Positions 9,545 to 22,800 of a stretch of DNA of 64,000 nt are shown piece by piece (positions within the stretch are counted from its first letter, which is position 1; the number at the start of each line of letters is the position of its first letter). Position numbers and translations under genes: made by a program. The stretch comes from Talpa occidentalis. Lineage: Eukaryota > Chordata > Mammalia > Eulipotyphla > Talpidae. Below the pieces are notes generated by a model. The model was not told the DNA's origin. It was given only the letters and a program-made list of their open reading frames with translations, and searched no databases. The stretch covers positions 20,263,641 to 20,327,640 of the forward strand of contig NW_023601433.1 of assembly GCF_014898055.3 (NCBI RefSeq). Direction: 5' to 3'.

Positions 9545-12195
9545 ATCCAGCCTGCAACTCTGTGTCTTTTTATTGAAGAGTTTAGTCCATTTGCATGTAG
9601 AGTTAATATTGATATGTTAGCATCTGTATTTGCCATTGTGTTTGTCTTTCCTTTGATTTTATTTATTTATTCTTTTAATAGCTTTTTTTTGGCCTTCTTT
9701 CATTGTTTTTCGTCCCTCTGAGGTTCTGGCTTTAGGACTCCTTGTAGTATTTTTGGAGTGGGGTTTAGTCATGAAATTCCAGAGTTTCTGTTTGTCTGGG
9801 AAGGTCCTTATTCTTTCTTCATAGAGGAAGGAGAGCTTTGCAGGATAGAATATTCTTGGTTGGCATCTGTTTTCTTGGAGTCAGTTGACTATGTCCCTCC
9901 ACTCTCTCCTTGCCCGTAGTGTTTCTTCGGAGAAGTCTGATGTCAGTCTGATAGGTTTTCCTTTGAATGTTATCTCTTTCTTCCCTCTTGTCAGCTTCAT
10001 TATTTTTTCCTTGTCCTGGATTCTTGGGAGCTTTACTATTATGTGTCTTGCTGTATTTTTCCTTTCGTCGTGGAAGTTTGGTGTTCTTCTTGCTTCTTGT
10101 ATGTCTATTTTCAGTCCCTTCTTCACGTTTGGGAAGTTCTCTTCAATTATCTCCTTGAATATTTTCTCTGTTCCTACATCTCTCTCTCCTCTCCTTCTGG
10201 GATTCCTATAACTCTTATGTTTTCTTTCCTCATGGAGTCGGATAGTTCCTAAAGTCATTCTTCAGGCTTTGTCCTTCGTACTTCTCTTTACTTTTCTGTT
10301 TTGGTTCTTTTTATTTCTGTGTCTTCAAGAGTACATATTTGTTCTTCCATTTCTTCTATTCTGCTTTCATTGCTTTTCCCAGAGTTCTTTAGCACCTCCA
10401 TTAATTCTTTGATCTCCTGCATTTCTTTTACTTCCCTCTTTTGGGATTCAATTTCATTCTTCTGAGCATTATTTTCCTTAATTTCTTCCATCAGTTTTTT
10501 CATCATGGCAGTTTTAAGTTATTTTTCTGGAAGGCTCAGAAGTTCTTCCAATTCACCACAGTTGCAAGCTGGTGGGTGGGTTTTTTTTTGTGTGTGTGTG
10601 TGCTGTGTCTTTTTTCTGAGGTGATGCTACTTTGCTTGTAGTTTTTCTTTTCCCTGCTGCCTGTCTTCTAATTTGCCTTATGCATTGGGACACTGTGCTG
10701 CTGTTACTAGCTGGCATGTTTTTGGTGTGTTCTTTTCGGAGTTTCAGAAAGTGGCAATCCAAACGTGTCAAAAACTGTTATGCCAGAATTCTAGTGAGGC
10801 AGTGGTACTGTGAGTTTGTTAATGATCACTGTCAAAGAATCTCTCCTCCTTCTGTGTTTAGTTACAAAGGTGCGTCTTAAAGTCCCACAGACTTCCCTGG
10901 AGGTGGGGCAACTGGATTGCACTCTGAGTTCCAAATCTCTGGATCCTACTTTGGGCGCTGACTTCCTGCCAGGTGGGACCATGCTTGTTGGGTCCTTCAG
11001 CTCACCTCTGACTGCACAGGGAACCTTCTCTCTCTGGCTCCACGGGGAGCTGCCTGCCAGATTCAAGCAGTTTTTATTGAAGAAAGGTCCCTGTTCTAAA
11101 ATGGCACTTTGGAGACAGGCACACTCTTCTGCATACCCATTCTGCCCTGGCTGTGGGTGCCCACTCCCACTCTGGGCTCAGACTGCTGGTCAGAAGGGGC
11201 CTGGCTTGGGCGAACTTCCCAGTTCACCTCTGACTCCTCTGGGAGCCTTCTGCCCCTTTCAAATAGTCTTTGCTGAAGAAAGGTCCCTATTCTATGGGGT
11301 GTTGATTTTTTTCTGGTTGCTAGGTGGCACCAGAGATCTCTCCTAGTGTCCTTGGGGAGCTGTTTTTTTTCCTCCGTGGGACAGGGGAAGAGAGTGGGAG
11401 TAGTGGGGAAAGCCTCAACTGCTTTGGGGTGCTGTGTCTGCCTTTTGCCCCACCATCGTGGGTATCTCATGCCCCGAATTTTGTGCCCTGGGTCTCAGTT
11501 CCAAAGCCCTCAGGTCCAGGACGCGGGCTGTATTTAGCCCAGTTCAGTGTCCACAGAAATGGCGCCATTTGCACCCTGCTCCCTTTCCTGGCACCTGGTT
11601 TCTGATTACTCAGTGAGGGACGATAACCTTAGAGAGGGGCCCTGTGAGTGTCCGAGCAAGCCTAGGTTGCAGGCGCGGGGACCTGGGCAGCCGCGATCCA
11701 CGAATCCTTTCTAAGGGCACTGCTTTTCCAAACAAGCTTACCGGCTGGCCAGGGTCTGTTTGTAGGTCTCCAGGAGTCTTCGTTTTTCTCTATTGGCACT
11801 TGGAGCCATTCGCTTACCTCCATGGTGAATCCTGCAGGGATCTCCACAGCTCCAGTACACGGGGTGTGGTGGCTGAAATAGTTCCTTTCCACTCACAGTC
11901 CCTCTTGATGCATAGTTTGTTCTTCTTGGTTGTTTTAGTCTTTTTGTATTTATTCTCATTTCTGTTGATCGGAGAGTGCTGAATTTGTGGGTAGGGGAGG
12001 GTAGCAGGGATCTGAGCTTTCCTCCCTTCTAGTTCTCTTTGATGGTAACTTTATTTTTCGGGTAGTTTGCTGGAGTCGTCCGTTTATCTTTGTTTCCCAG
12101 TTCATACTGGGACCTGCCGCTTTTCCTCCTTATTAACTTTTTTAATGGGAGATCTTACTTGCAGCGTTTCCTTGCCACCATGTTGATCCGCCCCT
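9545..12195 (-). mobile_element. LINE-1, 5' part with ORF1 remnant and 5' UTR
   Basis: The minus-strand L1 continues here. ORF2 starts at about 9545-9640 and a broken ORF1 lies at about 9708-10780 (10258-9881 and 10506-10288 are open pieces in different frames, including the C-terminal RNA-binding region). The 5' UTR lies at about 10780-12195. The UTR holds tandem monomers of roughly 190 bp (AAAGGTCCCTGTTCTA near 11084, again AAAGGTCCCTATTCTA near 11280). The extreme 5' end on the minus strand includes CAACATGGTGGC, a YY1-like motif typical of L1 promoters. Duplicate at 34377-37035. Confidence 0.85.
10586..10602. repeat. (TG)n microsatellite
   Basis: A short T-run followed by GTGTGTGTGTGTG lies in the ORF1 N-terminal region of the minus-strand L1. 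It is also present in the duplicate near 35426-35442. Confidence 0.7.
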
Positions 12196-12230
12196 CTGAA
12201 GAACAGGATTTAAGCATCTTTCCTATTTTA

Positions 12231-12490
12231 TTTAAGATTTATTTTTTTTATTTATACAAGCACTGGGTACAGTCAGCAGTGCAGGAGGGTGAAAAAATTC
12301 AACAGAGCCAGAGGTGGGAGCAGTACAGGCAGACTGATGAAACACACAGCTGAGATGACAGAGGGTGGGGCAGGAGAGGTCTGCACGCCATATGGGACCC
12401 TCACTGGTGGCTGGGGATCTAAACAGTGCTGCAGTGACTCCAGACAGATTCAAGCCCAGCACTCAACTGCAGCGACACCAGGGAGCCCCT
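12231..12490 (-). mobile_element. tRNA-derived SINE
   Basis: On the plus strand it begins with the reverse-complement tail (TTTAAGATTTATTTTTTTTA) and ends with the head (CACCAGGGAGCCCC). It separates the L1 5' end from the satellite, whose first recognisable bases come about 45 bp further on. Duplicate at 37071-37328. Confidence 0.8.
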
Positions 12491-13371
12491 CGCCTTTTCT
12501 ATTTTTAAGGATTAAAGGTCTAGAATCCGTGGTTGGGGGGTCAAGGGCCCCCTGCACCCAAGGGGGTAAGGGCCCTAAGCCCCCTACGGGGACCAGGGAC
12601 ATCTAGCCCGTTGGTGAAACGGGGCCCTATGCCCCATAGGGGACACCTGCACCAAACCCATGAACTAACACATCCAGGAGCAAGCCCCGCACCCGAACAC
12701 GCCCTAGACGGAGGGGCGGGGTCACTGTCAGGGGAGGGCACCCTTGTAAGCCTCGGACAAGCGGCAACCGCGGCCTCTTCCAAAACTGCAGGCAGGACAG
12801 GCCAGCGCAGAAAGCCCCGGGCAAGCCAGGACCACTCAAAGGGGAAGCGGCCTCACCTGGCCCAGCAGGGCTAATGAGCTCCAGGCTCAGCCCCCTGCCA
12901 GAGCCTGACCCCGCCCACTCGTCTGCACATGCGCAAAGGTGCAGTTCTCAAGGCCGCCGGCAGGGGGCGCTAGTGAGCGGGGCGTGGTTCGGGGACCCTC
13001 AGCCCACTTGGGGGTAGGGGAACTCTACCCCCATGGGGAATCGGGACCCTCTTCCCCCTCGAGGGAATGGCAAATCTTCTTCCCGGGGCACACCTGCACC
13101 CTCCTCCTGCACTCACAGCCACAGAGCCCGGCCGTGCGCCCGAACACGCCCTTGGCGGAGAGGCGGGATCTCTGTCAGGGGAGGGCACCCCCCCTGTAAT
13201 CCACGGACAAGCGGCGACCACGGCCTCTTCCAAAACTGCAGGCGGACAGGCCGGCGCAAAAGCCCCGGGCAAGCCAGGACCACTCAAAGGGGAAGCGGCC
13301 TCACCTGGCACAGCAGGGCTGATGAGCTCCAGGTTCCGCCGCCGACCACAGACTGACTCCGCCCACCCGTC

Positions 13372-15174
13372 TGCGCATGCGCAAAGGTGCAGTTCTCAAG
13401 GCCGCCGACAGGGGGCGCTGGTGAGTGGGGGGGTGGTTCGGGGACCCTCAGCCCCCTTGGGGGTAGGGGAACTCTACCCCCATGGGGAATCGGGACCCTC
13501 TTCCCCTCGGGGGAATGGCAAATCTTCCTCCCCGGGCACACCTGCACCCGCCTCCTGCGCTCACAGCCCCAGAGCCCGGCCGTGCGCCCGAACACGCCCT
13601 AGACGGAGGGGCGGGGTCATTGTCAGGGGAGGGCACCCCCTGTAATCCACGGACAAGCGGCGACCGCGGCCTCTTCCAAAACTGCAGGCGGACAGGCCAC
13701 GCGGAAAAGCCCCGGGCAAGCCAGCAACAATCAAAGGGGAAACGGCCTCACCTGACCCAGCATCGCTGATGAGGTCCAGGCGCCGCCCCCGGCTGGAGCC
13801 TAACCCCGCCCACTGACTGCGCATGCACAAAGGTGCAGTTCCCCGGGCCGCCGGTAGGGGGCACTGGCGAGCTGGGGTGTGGTTCGGACACCCTCAGCCA
13901 CTTGAGCGTAGGGGCACCTCAACCCAAATGGGGAATCGGGACCCTCTTCCCCCTCGGGGGAATGGCAAATCTTCCTCCCGGGGCACACCTGCACCCTCCT
14001 CATGCATTCACAGCCCCAGAGCCCGGCCGTGCGCCCGAACTCGCCCTAGACGGAGGGGCGGGGTCACTGTCAGGTGAGGGCACCCCCTGTAAGCCTCGGA
14101 CAAGCGGCGACCGCGGCCTCTTCCAACAGTGCAGGCGGACAGGCCAGCGCAGAGAGCCCCGGGCAAGCCAGGACCATTCAAACGGGAAGCGGCCTCACCT
14201 GGCCCAGCAGGGCTGATGAGCTCCAGGCTCCGCCCCCGGCCAGAGCCTGACCCCGCCCACTCGTCTATGCATGCCAAAGGTGCAGTTCTCAAGGCCGCCG
14301 GGAGGGGGCGCTGGTGAGTGGGGGGGTTGGTTCAGGGTCCCTCAGACCCCGTGGGGGTAGGGGAATTCTACCCCCATGGGGAATCGGGACCCTCACCCCG
14401 TCGGGGGAATGGCAAATCTTCCTCCCGGGGCACACCTGCTCCCTCCTCCTGCACTCACAGCCCTAGATCCCGGCCATGCGCTCGAACATGCCCTAGACAG
14501 AGGGGCGAGGTCAATGTCAGGGGAGGGCACCCCCTGTAAGCCACGGACAAGCGGCGACCCTGGCCTCCTCCAAAACTGCAGGCAGACAGGCCGACGCGGA
14601 AGTGCTCCGGGCAAGCCAGCAACACTCAAAGGGGAAGCGTCCTCACATGCCCAGCAGGGCTGATGAGGTCCAGGCTCCGCCCTCGGCCAGAGCCTGAACC
14701 CGCCCACTTTTCTGCGCATGCGCAAAGGTTCAGTACTCAAGGCCGCCGGCAGGGGGCGCTGGTGTTTGGGGGGTGGTTCGGGGAGCCTCAGCCCCCTTGG
14801 GGGTAGGGGAACTCTACCCCCATGGGGAATCGGGACCTTCTTCCCCCTTGGGGGAATGGTAAATCTTCCTCCCGGGGCACACCTGCACCCTCCTCCTGCA
14901 CTCACAGCCCCATAGCCCTGCCGTGCGCCCGAACACGCCCTAAACGGAGGGGCGGGGTCACTGTCAGGGGAGGGCACCCCCTGTAAGCCACGGACAAGCA
15001 GCGACCCCGGCCTCTTCAAAAACTGCTGGCGGACAGGCCGGCGCGGAAGTGCCCCGGGCAAGCCAGCAACACTCAAAGGGGAAGCGTCCTCACATGCCCA
15101 GCAGGGCTGATGAGGTCCAGGCTCCCCCCCCCCTTCGCTGGAGCCTAACTCCGTACACCCACTGCGCATGCGCA
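13372..15174. promoter_or_regulatory. NRF1-type palindromes in the satellite
   Basis: The exact palindrome TGCGCATGCGCA, matching the NRF1 consensus YGCGCAYGCGCR, occurs at 13372-13383, 14713-14724 and 15163-15174, about 33 bp before the CTCF-like box of the same unit. In the later blocks (after about 16 kb) the same position reads TGCATGCACAAAGG or TGCCTGCGCACAGG, so the palindrome is lost there. NRF1 is a methylation-sensitive activator of CpG-rich promoters. Use of these sites is inferred. Confidence 0.55.
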
Positions 15175-18100
15175 AAGTTGCAGTTCCCCGGGCCGCCGGT
15201 AGGGGGCTCAGGCGAGCGGGGGTGTGGTTCGGGGACCCTCAGGCCCCTTGGGGGTAGGGGCACCTAAATGCCCATGGGGAATTGGGACCCTCTTCCCCCT
15301 CGGGGGAACGGTCAATCTTCCCCATAGGGGAAACCTGCACTCTACTCTAGCACTCACACCCCCGGGGGCCGGCCCCACGCCCGAACATGCCCTAGACGGA
15401 GGGGCGGCGTCTCTGTCAGGGGAGGGCACCCCCTATAAGCCTCGGACAAGCGGCGACCGCGGCCTCTTCCAAAACTGCCAGGCGGACAGGCCGGCGCAGA
15501 AAGCCCCGGGCAAGCCAGGACCACTCAAAGGGGAAGCGGCCTCACATGGCCCAGCAGGGCTGATGAGCTCCAGGCTCCGCCCCCGGCCAGAGCCTGACCC
15601 CGCCCACTCGTCTGCACATGCGCAGGGGTGAAGTACTCAAGGCCGCTGGCATGGGGTGCTGGTGAGCGGGGGGTGGTTTGGGGACCCTCAGCCCCCTTGG
15701 GGGTAGGGGAACTCTACCCCCATTGTGAATCGGGACCCTCTTCCCCCTCGGGGGAATGGCAAAATCTTCCTCCCGGGGCACACCTGCACCCTAGTCCTGC
15801 ACACACAACCCTAGAGCCCGGCCGTGTGCCCGATCATGCCCTAGACGGATGGGCGAGGTCACTGTCAGGGGAGGGCACCCTGTGTAAGCCTCGGAGAAGC
15901 GGCGACTGCGGTCTCGTCCAAAACTGCAGGCGGACAGGCCGGCGTGGAAATGCCCCGGGCAAGCCAGCAACACTCAAAGGGGAAGCAGCCTCACCTGCCC
16001 AGCAGGGCTGATGAGGTCCAGGCACCTCCACCGGCCGGCGCCTGACCCCGCCCACCGGACACTGCATGCACAAAGGTGCACTTCTCAGGGGCGCCGCTAG
16101 GGGGCGCTGGTGAGGGGTCCGGAGCCCCTCAGCCCACAGGGGGATAAGGGCCCTCTAACCCCGTGGGGAGACGGGACCCTCTTTCCCCATGGGGGTACGG
16201 GGACCCCTTTCCCTTTGGGGGAACGGTAAAGCTTTCCGCGGGGCACACCTGCACCCTCCTCGCACACACACACACCCAGGGGCGCTTGATGCGCCCAACG
16301 ACGCCCTAGAGGGAGGGGCGGGGTCACTGTCAGGGAGGGCACCCCCCGTAAGACACAGGCAAGCGAATAGCGCGGCCTCTTCCAAAACGGTAGGCAGACA
16401 GGCCGGCGCAGAACGCCCCGGGGAAACCCATCACCACTCAAAGGGGAAGAGTCCTCACCTGGCCCAGCAAAGGATGATGAGCCCCAGGCGCCACCACAGC
16501 CGGAGCCTGAGACCGCCCACCGGACTCTGCATGCACAAAGGTGCACTTCTCAGGGCCGCCGCTTGGGGGCGCTGGTGAGGGGTCAGGAGCCCCTCAGCCC
16601 CCAGGGGGATAAGGGCCCTCTAACCCCGTGGGGAGATGGGACCATCTTTCCCCCTGGGGGTACGGGGACCCATTCCCCTTTGGGGGAACGGTAAAGCTCT
16701 CCGCGGGGCACACCTGCACCCTCCTCCCGCACTCACAGCCCCAGGGGCGCATGGGGCGCCCAACGACGCCCTAGAGGGAGGGGCGGTGTCACTGTCAGTG
16801 AGGGCAAACCCTGTAAGCCACAGGCAAGCGGCGAGCTTGGCCTCTTCCAAAACGGCAGGCAGTCAGGCCGGCGCGGAAAGCCCCGGGCAACCCATCACCA
16901 CTCAAAGGGGAAGAGTCCTCACCTGACCCAGCAAAGGCTGATGAGCCCCAGGCGCCGCCCCCGGCCAGAGCCTAACCCCGCCCACCGGAGATGCATGCAC
17001 AAAGGTGCACTTCTCAGGGCCGCCGCTAGGGGGCGTCGGTGAGGTGGGTCCGGAGCCCCTCAGCCCCCAGGGGGATAAGGGCCCTCTAACCCCGTGGGGA
17101 GACGGGACCCTCTTTCCTCATGGGGTACGGGGAGCACTTCCCGTTTGGGGGAACGGTGAAGCTCTCCGCGGGCCACACCTGCACCCTCCTCCCGCACTCA
17201 CACCCCCAGGGGCACTTGGGGTGCCCAATGACGCCCTAGAGGGAGGGGCGTGGTCACTGTCAGGGAGGGCACCCTCTGTAAGTCACAGGCAAGCGGCGAG
17301 TGCAGCCTCTTCCAAAACGGCAGGCAGTCAGGCCGGTGCGGAAAGCCCAGGCCACCCACCACCACTCAAGGGGAAGAGTCCTCACCTGGCCCAGCAAAGG
17401 CTGATGAGCCCCAGGCGCCGCCCCCGGCCAAGCCTGACCCCGCCCACCGGACTCTGCCTGCACAAAGGTGCACTTTACAGGGCCGCCGCTAGGGGGCGCT
17501 GGTGAGGGGTCCCGGAGCCCCTCAGCCTCCAGGGGGATAAGGGCCCTTTAACCCCGTGGGGTGACGGGACTCTCTTTCCCCCTGGGGGTACGGGGGAGCC
17601 CTTCCCCTTTGGGGGAACGGTAAAGCTCTCCCCGGGGCACACCTGCTCCCTCCTCCCGCACTATACCCCCAGGGGCACTTGGGGCGCTGAAAGACGCCCT
17701 AGAGGGAGGGGCGGGGTCACTGTCACGGGGGCTCCCCCTGTAAGCCACAGGCAAGCGGAGAGCGCGGCATCTTCCAAAATGGCAGGCAGACAGGCTGGCG
17801 CAGAAAGCCCCGGGGAACCCAGCACCACTCAAAGGGGAAGAGTCCTCACCTGGCCCAGCAAAGGCTGATGAGCCCCAGGTGCCGCCCCTGGCCAGAACCT
17901 CACCCCAGCCACCGGACTCTGCATGCACAAAGGTGGATTTCTCAGGAACGCCGCTAGGGGGTGCTGGTGAGGCGCGTTTTTGAGCCCCTCAGCCCACAGG
18001 GGGATAAGGGCCCTCTAACACCATGGGGAGACAGGACCCTCTTTCCCCCTGGGGGTATGGGGACCCCCACCATTTTGGGGGAACGGTAAAGGTCTCCGCG

Positions 18101-19812
18101 GGGCACACCTGCACCCTCCTCCCGCACTCACACCCCCAGGGGCGCTTGGGGCGCCCAAAGACGCCCCTGAGGGAGGGCAGGGTCACTGTCAGGGAGGGCA
18201 CCCCCTGTAAGACACAGGCAAGCGGCGAGTGCGGCCTGTTCCAAAAGGGCTGGCAGACAGGCCGGCGCGGAAAGCCCCGGACAACCCAGCACCACTCAAA
18301 GGGGAAGCGACCTCACCTGGCCCAGCAAAGGCTGATGAGCCACAAGCGCTGCCCCAGGCCAGAGCCTGACCCCGCCCACCGGACTCTGCATGCGCAAAGG
18401 TGTACTTCTCAGGGCCGCCGCTATGAGGCGCTGGTGAGGGGGTTCCGGAGCCCCTCAGCCCCCAGGGGGATAAGGGCATACTAACCACGTGGGGAGATGG
18501 GACCCTCATTCCCCATGGGGGTACGGGGACCCCTTCCCATTTGGGGTAACGGTAAAGCTTTCCACGGGGCACACCTGCACCCTCCACCCACACTCTCACC
18601 CCCAGGGGCGCTTGTGGCGCCCAAAGACGCCCTAGAGGAAGGGGCGGGGTCACTGTCAGGGAGGGCACGCCCTGTGAACCATAGGCAAGCTGCGAGCAAG
18701 GCCTCTTCCAAAAAGACAGGAAGATAGGCCGGCTTGGAAAGCCCCGGGCAACTCAGCCCCACTCAAAGGGGAAGAGTCCTCACCTGGCCAAGCAAAGGCT
18801 GATGAGCCCCAGGCGCCGCCCTCGGCAGAGCCTGACCCCGCCCACCGGACTCTGCATGCACAAAGGTGTACTTCTCAGGGCCGCCGCTAGGGGGCGCTGG
18901 TGAGGGTCCGGAGACCCTCAGCCACCAGGGGAATAAGGGCCCTCTTACCCCGTGGGGAGACGGGACCCACTTTCCCCCTGGGGGTACGGGGACCCCGGCC
19001 CCTTTGGGGGAACGGTGAAGCTCTCCGCCGGGCACACCTGCATCCTCCTCCCGCACTCACACCCCCAGGGGCGCTTGGGGCGCCCAAAGACGCCCTAGAG
19101 GGAGGGGCGGGGTCACTGTCAGGGAGGGAACCCCCTGTAAGCCAGAGGCAAGCGGCGTGCCCGGCCTCTTCCAAAACGGCAGGCAGACAGGCCGGCGCGG
19201 AAAGCTCCGGGCAACCCAGCACCACTCAAATGGGAAGAGTCCTCACCAGGCCCAGCAAAGGCTGATGAGTCCCAGGTGCCGCCCCTGCCAGGGGCCTGAC
19301 CCCGCCCACCGGGCTCTGCCTGCGCACAGGTGCACTACCTAGGGCCGTCTCTAGGGTGCGCTGGTGAGGGGGTTCGGAGACCCTCAAACCCCTCGCGGTT
19401 AGGGGGACCTCTGCACCCATGGGGGTACGGAACTTTCCACCCCCATGGGGGAACGGGCTCTCCACCCCTCGGGGGAAGCCTAAATCTTCCTCCCGGAGCA
19501 CGCCTGCACCCTCCTCTAGAACTCACAGCCCCAGCGTCGGGCCCTCCGCCCCCAGACGCTCTAGACGGAGGGCCGGGGTCCCTGTCAGGGGAGGGCACCC
19601 CCTGTAAGCCAGGGACAAGCGGCACCGCGGCCTCTTCCAAAACTGCAGGCACACAGGCCGGCACGGAAAGCCCCGGGCAAGCCTGCACCACTGAAAGGGG
19701 AAGAGTCCTCACCTGGCCCAGCAGTGCTGATGAGGCCCAGACTCTGCTCCTGGACGGAGACTGACCACGCAAACCTGAATCTGCCTGCGCACAGGTGCAC
19801 TTCCTAGGGCCA

Positions 19813-19826
19813 CCACTAGGGGGCGC
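19813..19826 (+). promoter_or_regulatory. Perfect-consensus CTCF-like site
   Basis: CCACTAGGGGGCGC fits all 14 positions of the CTCF core consensus. Most neighbouring units have G in place of the third-position A. Confidence 0.6.
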
Positions 19827-22800
19827 TGGTGAGGGGGTTTGGGGACCCTTAGCCCCCTCGGGGCTGGGGACACCTCTGCACCCATGGGGGTACGGGATTG
19901 TCTTCCCCCATGGGGGAACGGGGCCCTCTTCCCCTTCGCAGAAACCCAAATCATCCTTAGGGACACACCTGCACCCTCCTCTCGCACTCACAGCCCCAGC
20001 GGCGGGGCCGTGCGCCCGCAGACGCCCTAGACGGATGGCCGGGGTCCCTGCCAAGGGAGGGCACCCCCTGTAAGCCAGGGACTAGCGGCGACTGCGGCCT
20101 CTTCCAAAACTGCAGGCACACAAGCCGGCGCGGAAAGCCCCGGGCAAGCCAGCACCACTCAAAGGGGAAGAGTCCTCACCTGGACAAGCAGTGCTGATGA
20201 GCCCCGGGCTCCGCCCCCGGCCGGAGACTGACCCCGCCCAACCGCCTCTGCCTCTGCACAGGTGCACTTCCTAGGGCCGCCGCTAGGGGGCGGTGGTGAG
20301 GGGTTTCGGGGACCCTCAGTCCCTACGGGGCTGGGCCCACCTCTGCACCCAAGGGTGTACGGGATTGTCTTCCCCCATGGGGTAAGGGAGCCCTCTTGCC
20401 CTTTGCGGAATCACTAATCTTCCTCCTTGGGCAAGCCTCCACCCTCCTCTTGCACTCACAGCCCCAGCGGCGGGCCCTGCGCCCGCAGACGCCCTACATA
20501 GAGGGCCGGGGTCCCTGTCAGGGGAGGGCACCCCCTGTAAGCCAGGGACGTGCGGCGACTGCGGCTCATCCAAAAATGCAGGCACACAGGCCGGCGCGGA
20601 AAGCCCCGGGCAATCCAGCACCACTAAAGGGGAAGAGTCCTCACCTGGCCCAGCAGTGCTGATGAGCCCAGGCTCCGCCCCTGGCCTGAGAATGACCCCG
20701 CCCACGTGAATCTGCCTGAGCACAGGTGCACTTCCTAGGGCCGCCGCTAGGGGGTGCTGGTGAGGGGGGTTCGGGGACCCACAGACCTCTCGGGTCTAGG
20801 GGGACCTCTGCACCCATGGGGGTACGGAACTATCCTCCCCCATGGGGGAACGGGGCTCACTTCCCCTCGGGGGAAGCCCAAATCTTATTTCCGGGGCACG
20901 CCTGCACAATCCTCTCGCACTCACAGACCCAGCGGTGGGCCCTGCGCCCGCAGAAGCCCTAGACGGTGTGCAGGGGTCCCTGTCAGGGGAGAGCATCCCC
21001 TGTAAGCCAGGGACAAGCGGAGACCGCGGCCTCTTCCAAAACTGCAGGCACACTGATGTCGCGGAAAGCCTCGGGCAAGCCAGCACCACTCAAAGGGGAA
21101 GAGTCCTCACCTGGCCCAGCAGCACTGATGAGCCCCAGGCTGCGCCCCTGGCCGGAGCCTGACCCCGCCCACCGGACTCTGCCTGCGCACAGGTGCACTT
21201 CCTAGGGCCGCCGCTAGAGGGCACTGGTGAGGGGGTTCGGGGACCCTCAGCTCCCACGGTGCTGGGGCCACCTCTGCACCCATAGGGGTACAGGATTGTC
21301 TTCCCCCATGGGGGAACGGGGCCCTCTTCCCCTTCGCGGAAACCCAAATATTCCTCCCGGGGCACGCCTGCAACCTCCTCTCTCACTCACAGCCCCAGCG
21401 GCGGGTCCTTTAGTACGCAGACGCCCTAGACGGAGGGACGGGTTCCCTGTCAGTGGAGGGCACCCCCTGTAAGCCAGGGACAAGCGGCGAACTCGGCCTC
21501 TTCCAAAACTGCAGGCACACATGCCAGTGCGGAAAGCCCCGGGCAAGCCAGAACCACTCAAAGGGGAAGAGTCCTCACCTGGCCCAGCAGCGCTGATGAG
21601 CCCCAGTCTCCACCCCTGGCCGGAGCCTGACCCTGCGCACCCGACTCTGCCTGTGCACAGGTGCAGTTCCTAGAGCCGCCGCTAGGGTGTACAGGTGAGG
21701 GGATTCGGGGACCCACAGTCCTCTCGGGTCTAGGGGGACCTCTGCACCCATGGGGGTACGGGATTGTCTTTCCCATGGGGGAACAGGGCCCTCTTCCCCT
21801 TCTCGGAATCCCAAATCTTCCTCCCGGGACACACCTGCACCCTCCTCTCGCACTCACAGCCCCTGCGGCGGGGCCGTGCGCCCGCAGACGCCCTAGACGG
21901 AGGGCCGGGGTCCCTGTCAGGGGAGGGCACCCCCTGTAAGCCAGGGACAAGCGGGACCGCGGCCTCTTCCAAAACTGCAGGCACACAGACCAGCGCGGAA
22001 AGCCCTGGGCAAGCCAGCACCACTCAAAGGGCAAGAGTCCTCACCTGGCCCAGCAGCGCTGATGAGCCCCAGGCTACGCCCCTGGGCGGAGCCTGACCCT
22101 GCCCACCGGACTCTGCCTGCGCACAGGTGCACTTCCTAGGGCCGCTGCTAGGGGGCGCTGGTGAGTGGGTTCGGGGACCCTCAGCCACCACGGGGCTGGG
22201 CCACCTCTGCACATATGCGGGTAACAGATTTTCTTCCCCTATGGGGGACCGGGGCCTTTCTTCACCTTTGCGGAGCCCAAATCTTACTCCCGGGGCATGC
22301 CTGCACCCTCCTCCCACATTCACAGCCCCAGCAGTGGGGCCGTGCGCCCACAGACGCCCTAGACGGAGGGCCGGGTTCCCTGTCAGGGGAGGGCACCCCC
22401 TGTAAGCCAGTGACAAGCGGCGACTGCGGCTCTTCAAAAATTGCAGGCACACAGGCCGGCGCGTAAAGCCCCGGGCAAGCCAGCACCACTAAAGGGGAAG
22501 AGTCCTCACCTGGCCCAGCAGGGCTGATGAGACCCAGGCTCCGCCCCTGGCCGGAGCCTGATCCTGCCCACCCGACTCTGCCTGCGCACAGTTGCACTTC
22601 CTAGGGCCGCCGCTAGGGGGCACTGGTGAGGGGGTTCGGGGACCCTCAGTCCCCACAGGGTTGGGGCCACCTCTGCACCCATAGGGATACGGGATTGTCT
22701 TCCCCCATGGGGGAACGGGGCCCTCTTGCCCTTTGTGGAAACCCAAATCTTACTCCCGGGGCACGCCTGCAACCTCCTCTCTCACTCACAGCCCCAGCGG

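Larger units (their letters stand above)
1891..12532. repeat. Large duplication, copy 1
   Basis: From 1891 the sequence is repeated with small differences from 23577 on. The offset is about 21686 at the start, 21662 near 2900-3560, 24000 from 3564 to about 6300, and about 24840 by 10800. The 71-codon frame at 2885-3100 translates identically to 24547-24762, which shows how close the copies are. Copy 1 lacks a 2339-bp segment (25225-27563 in copy 2) at the junction 3563/3564, and lacks the 821-bp LTR at 30328-31148. Homology runs on into the satellite. Copy 2 begins directly after a 100-N gap, so a false (haplotype) duplication is possible. Confidence 0.9.
12957..22623 (+). promoter_or_regulatory. 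CTCF-like motifs, forward orientation, one per unit
   Basis: Scored by eye against CCASYAGRKGGCRS, 13 or 14 of 14 positions match at 12957, 13851, 14746, 16094, 17486, 18884, 19813, 20280, 21211 and 22610. Twelve of 14 match at 13405, 14298, 15196, 16559, 17023, 17951, 20744 and 22145. The most common form is CCGCTAGGGGGCGC. The expected boxes near 15646, 18418, 19348, 21675 and 23080 are degraded. All are on the plus strand. Binding is inferred from the motif only, and several units have CpG within the site, so methylation could block it. Confidence 0.6.

Noticed and set aside
14393..15175. 260-codon minus-strand open frame and many other long frames in the satellite
   Set aside because: The frames occur on both strands and overlap in the same units. 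They shift with unit indels, and their Pro/Arg/Gly-rich translations follow from about 70% GC. No start context or domain is conserved between units.
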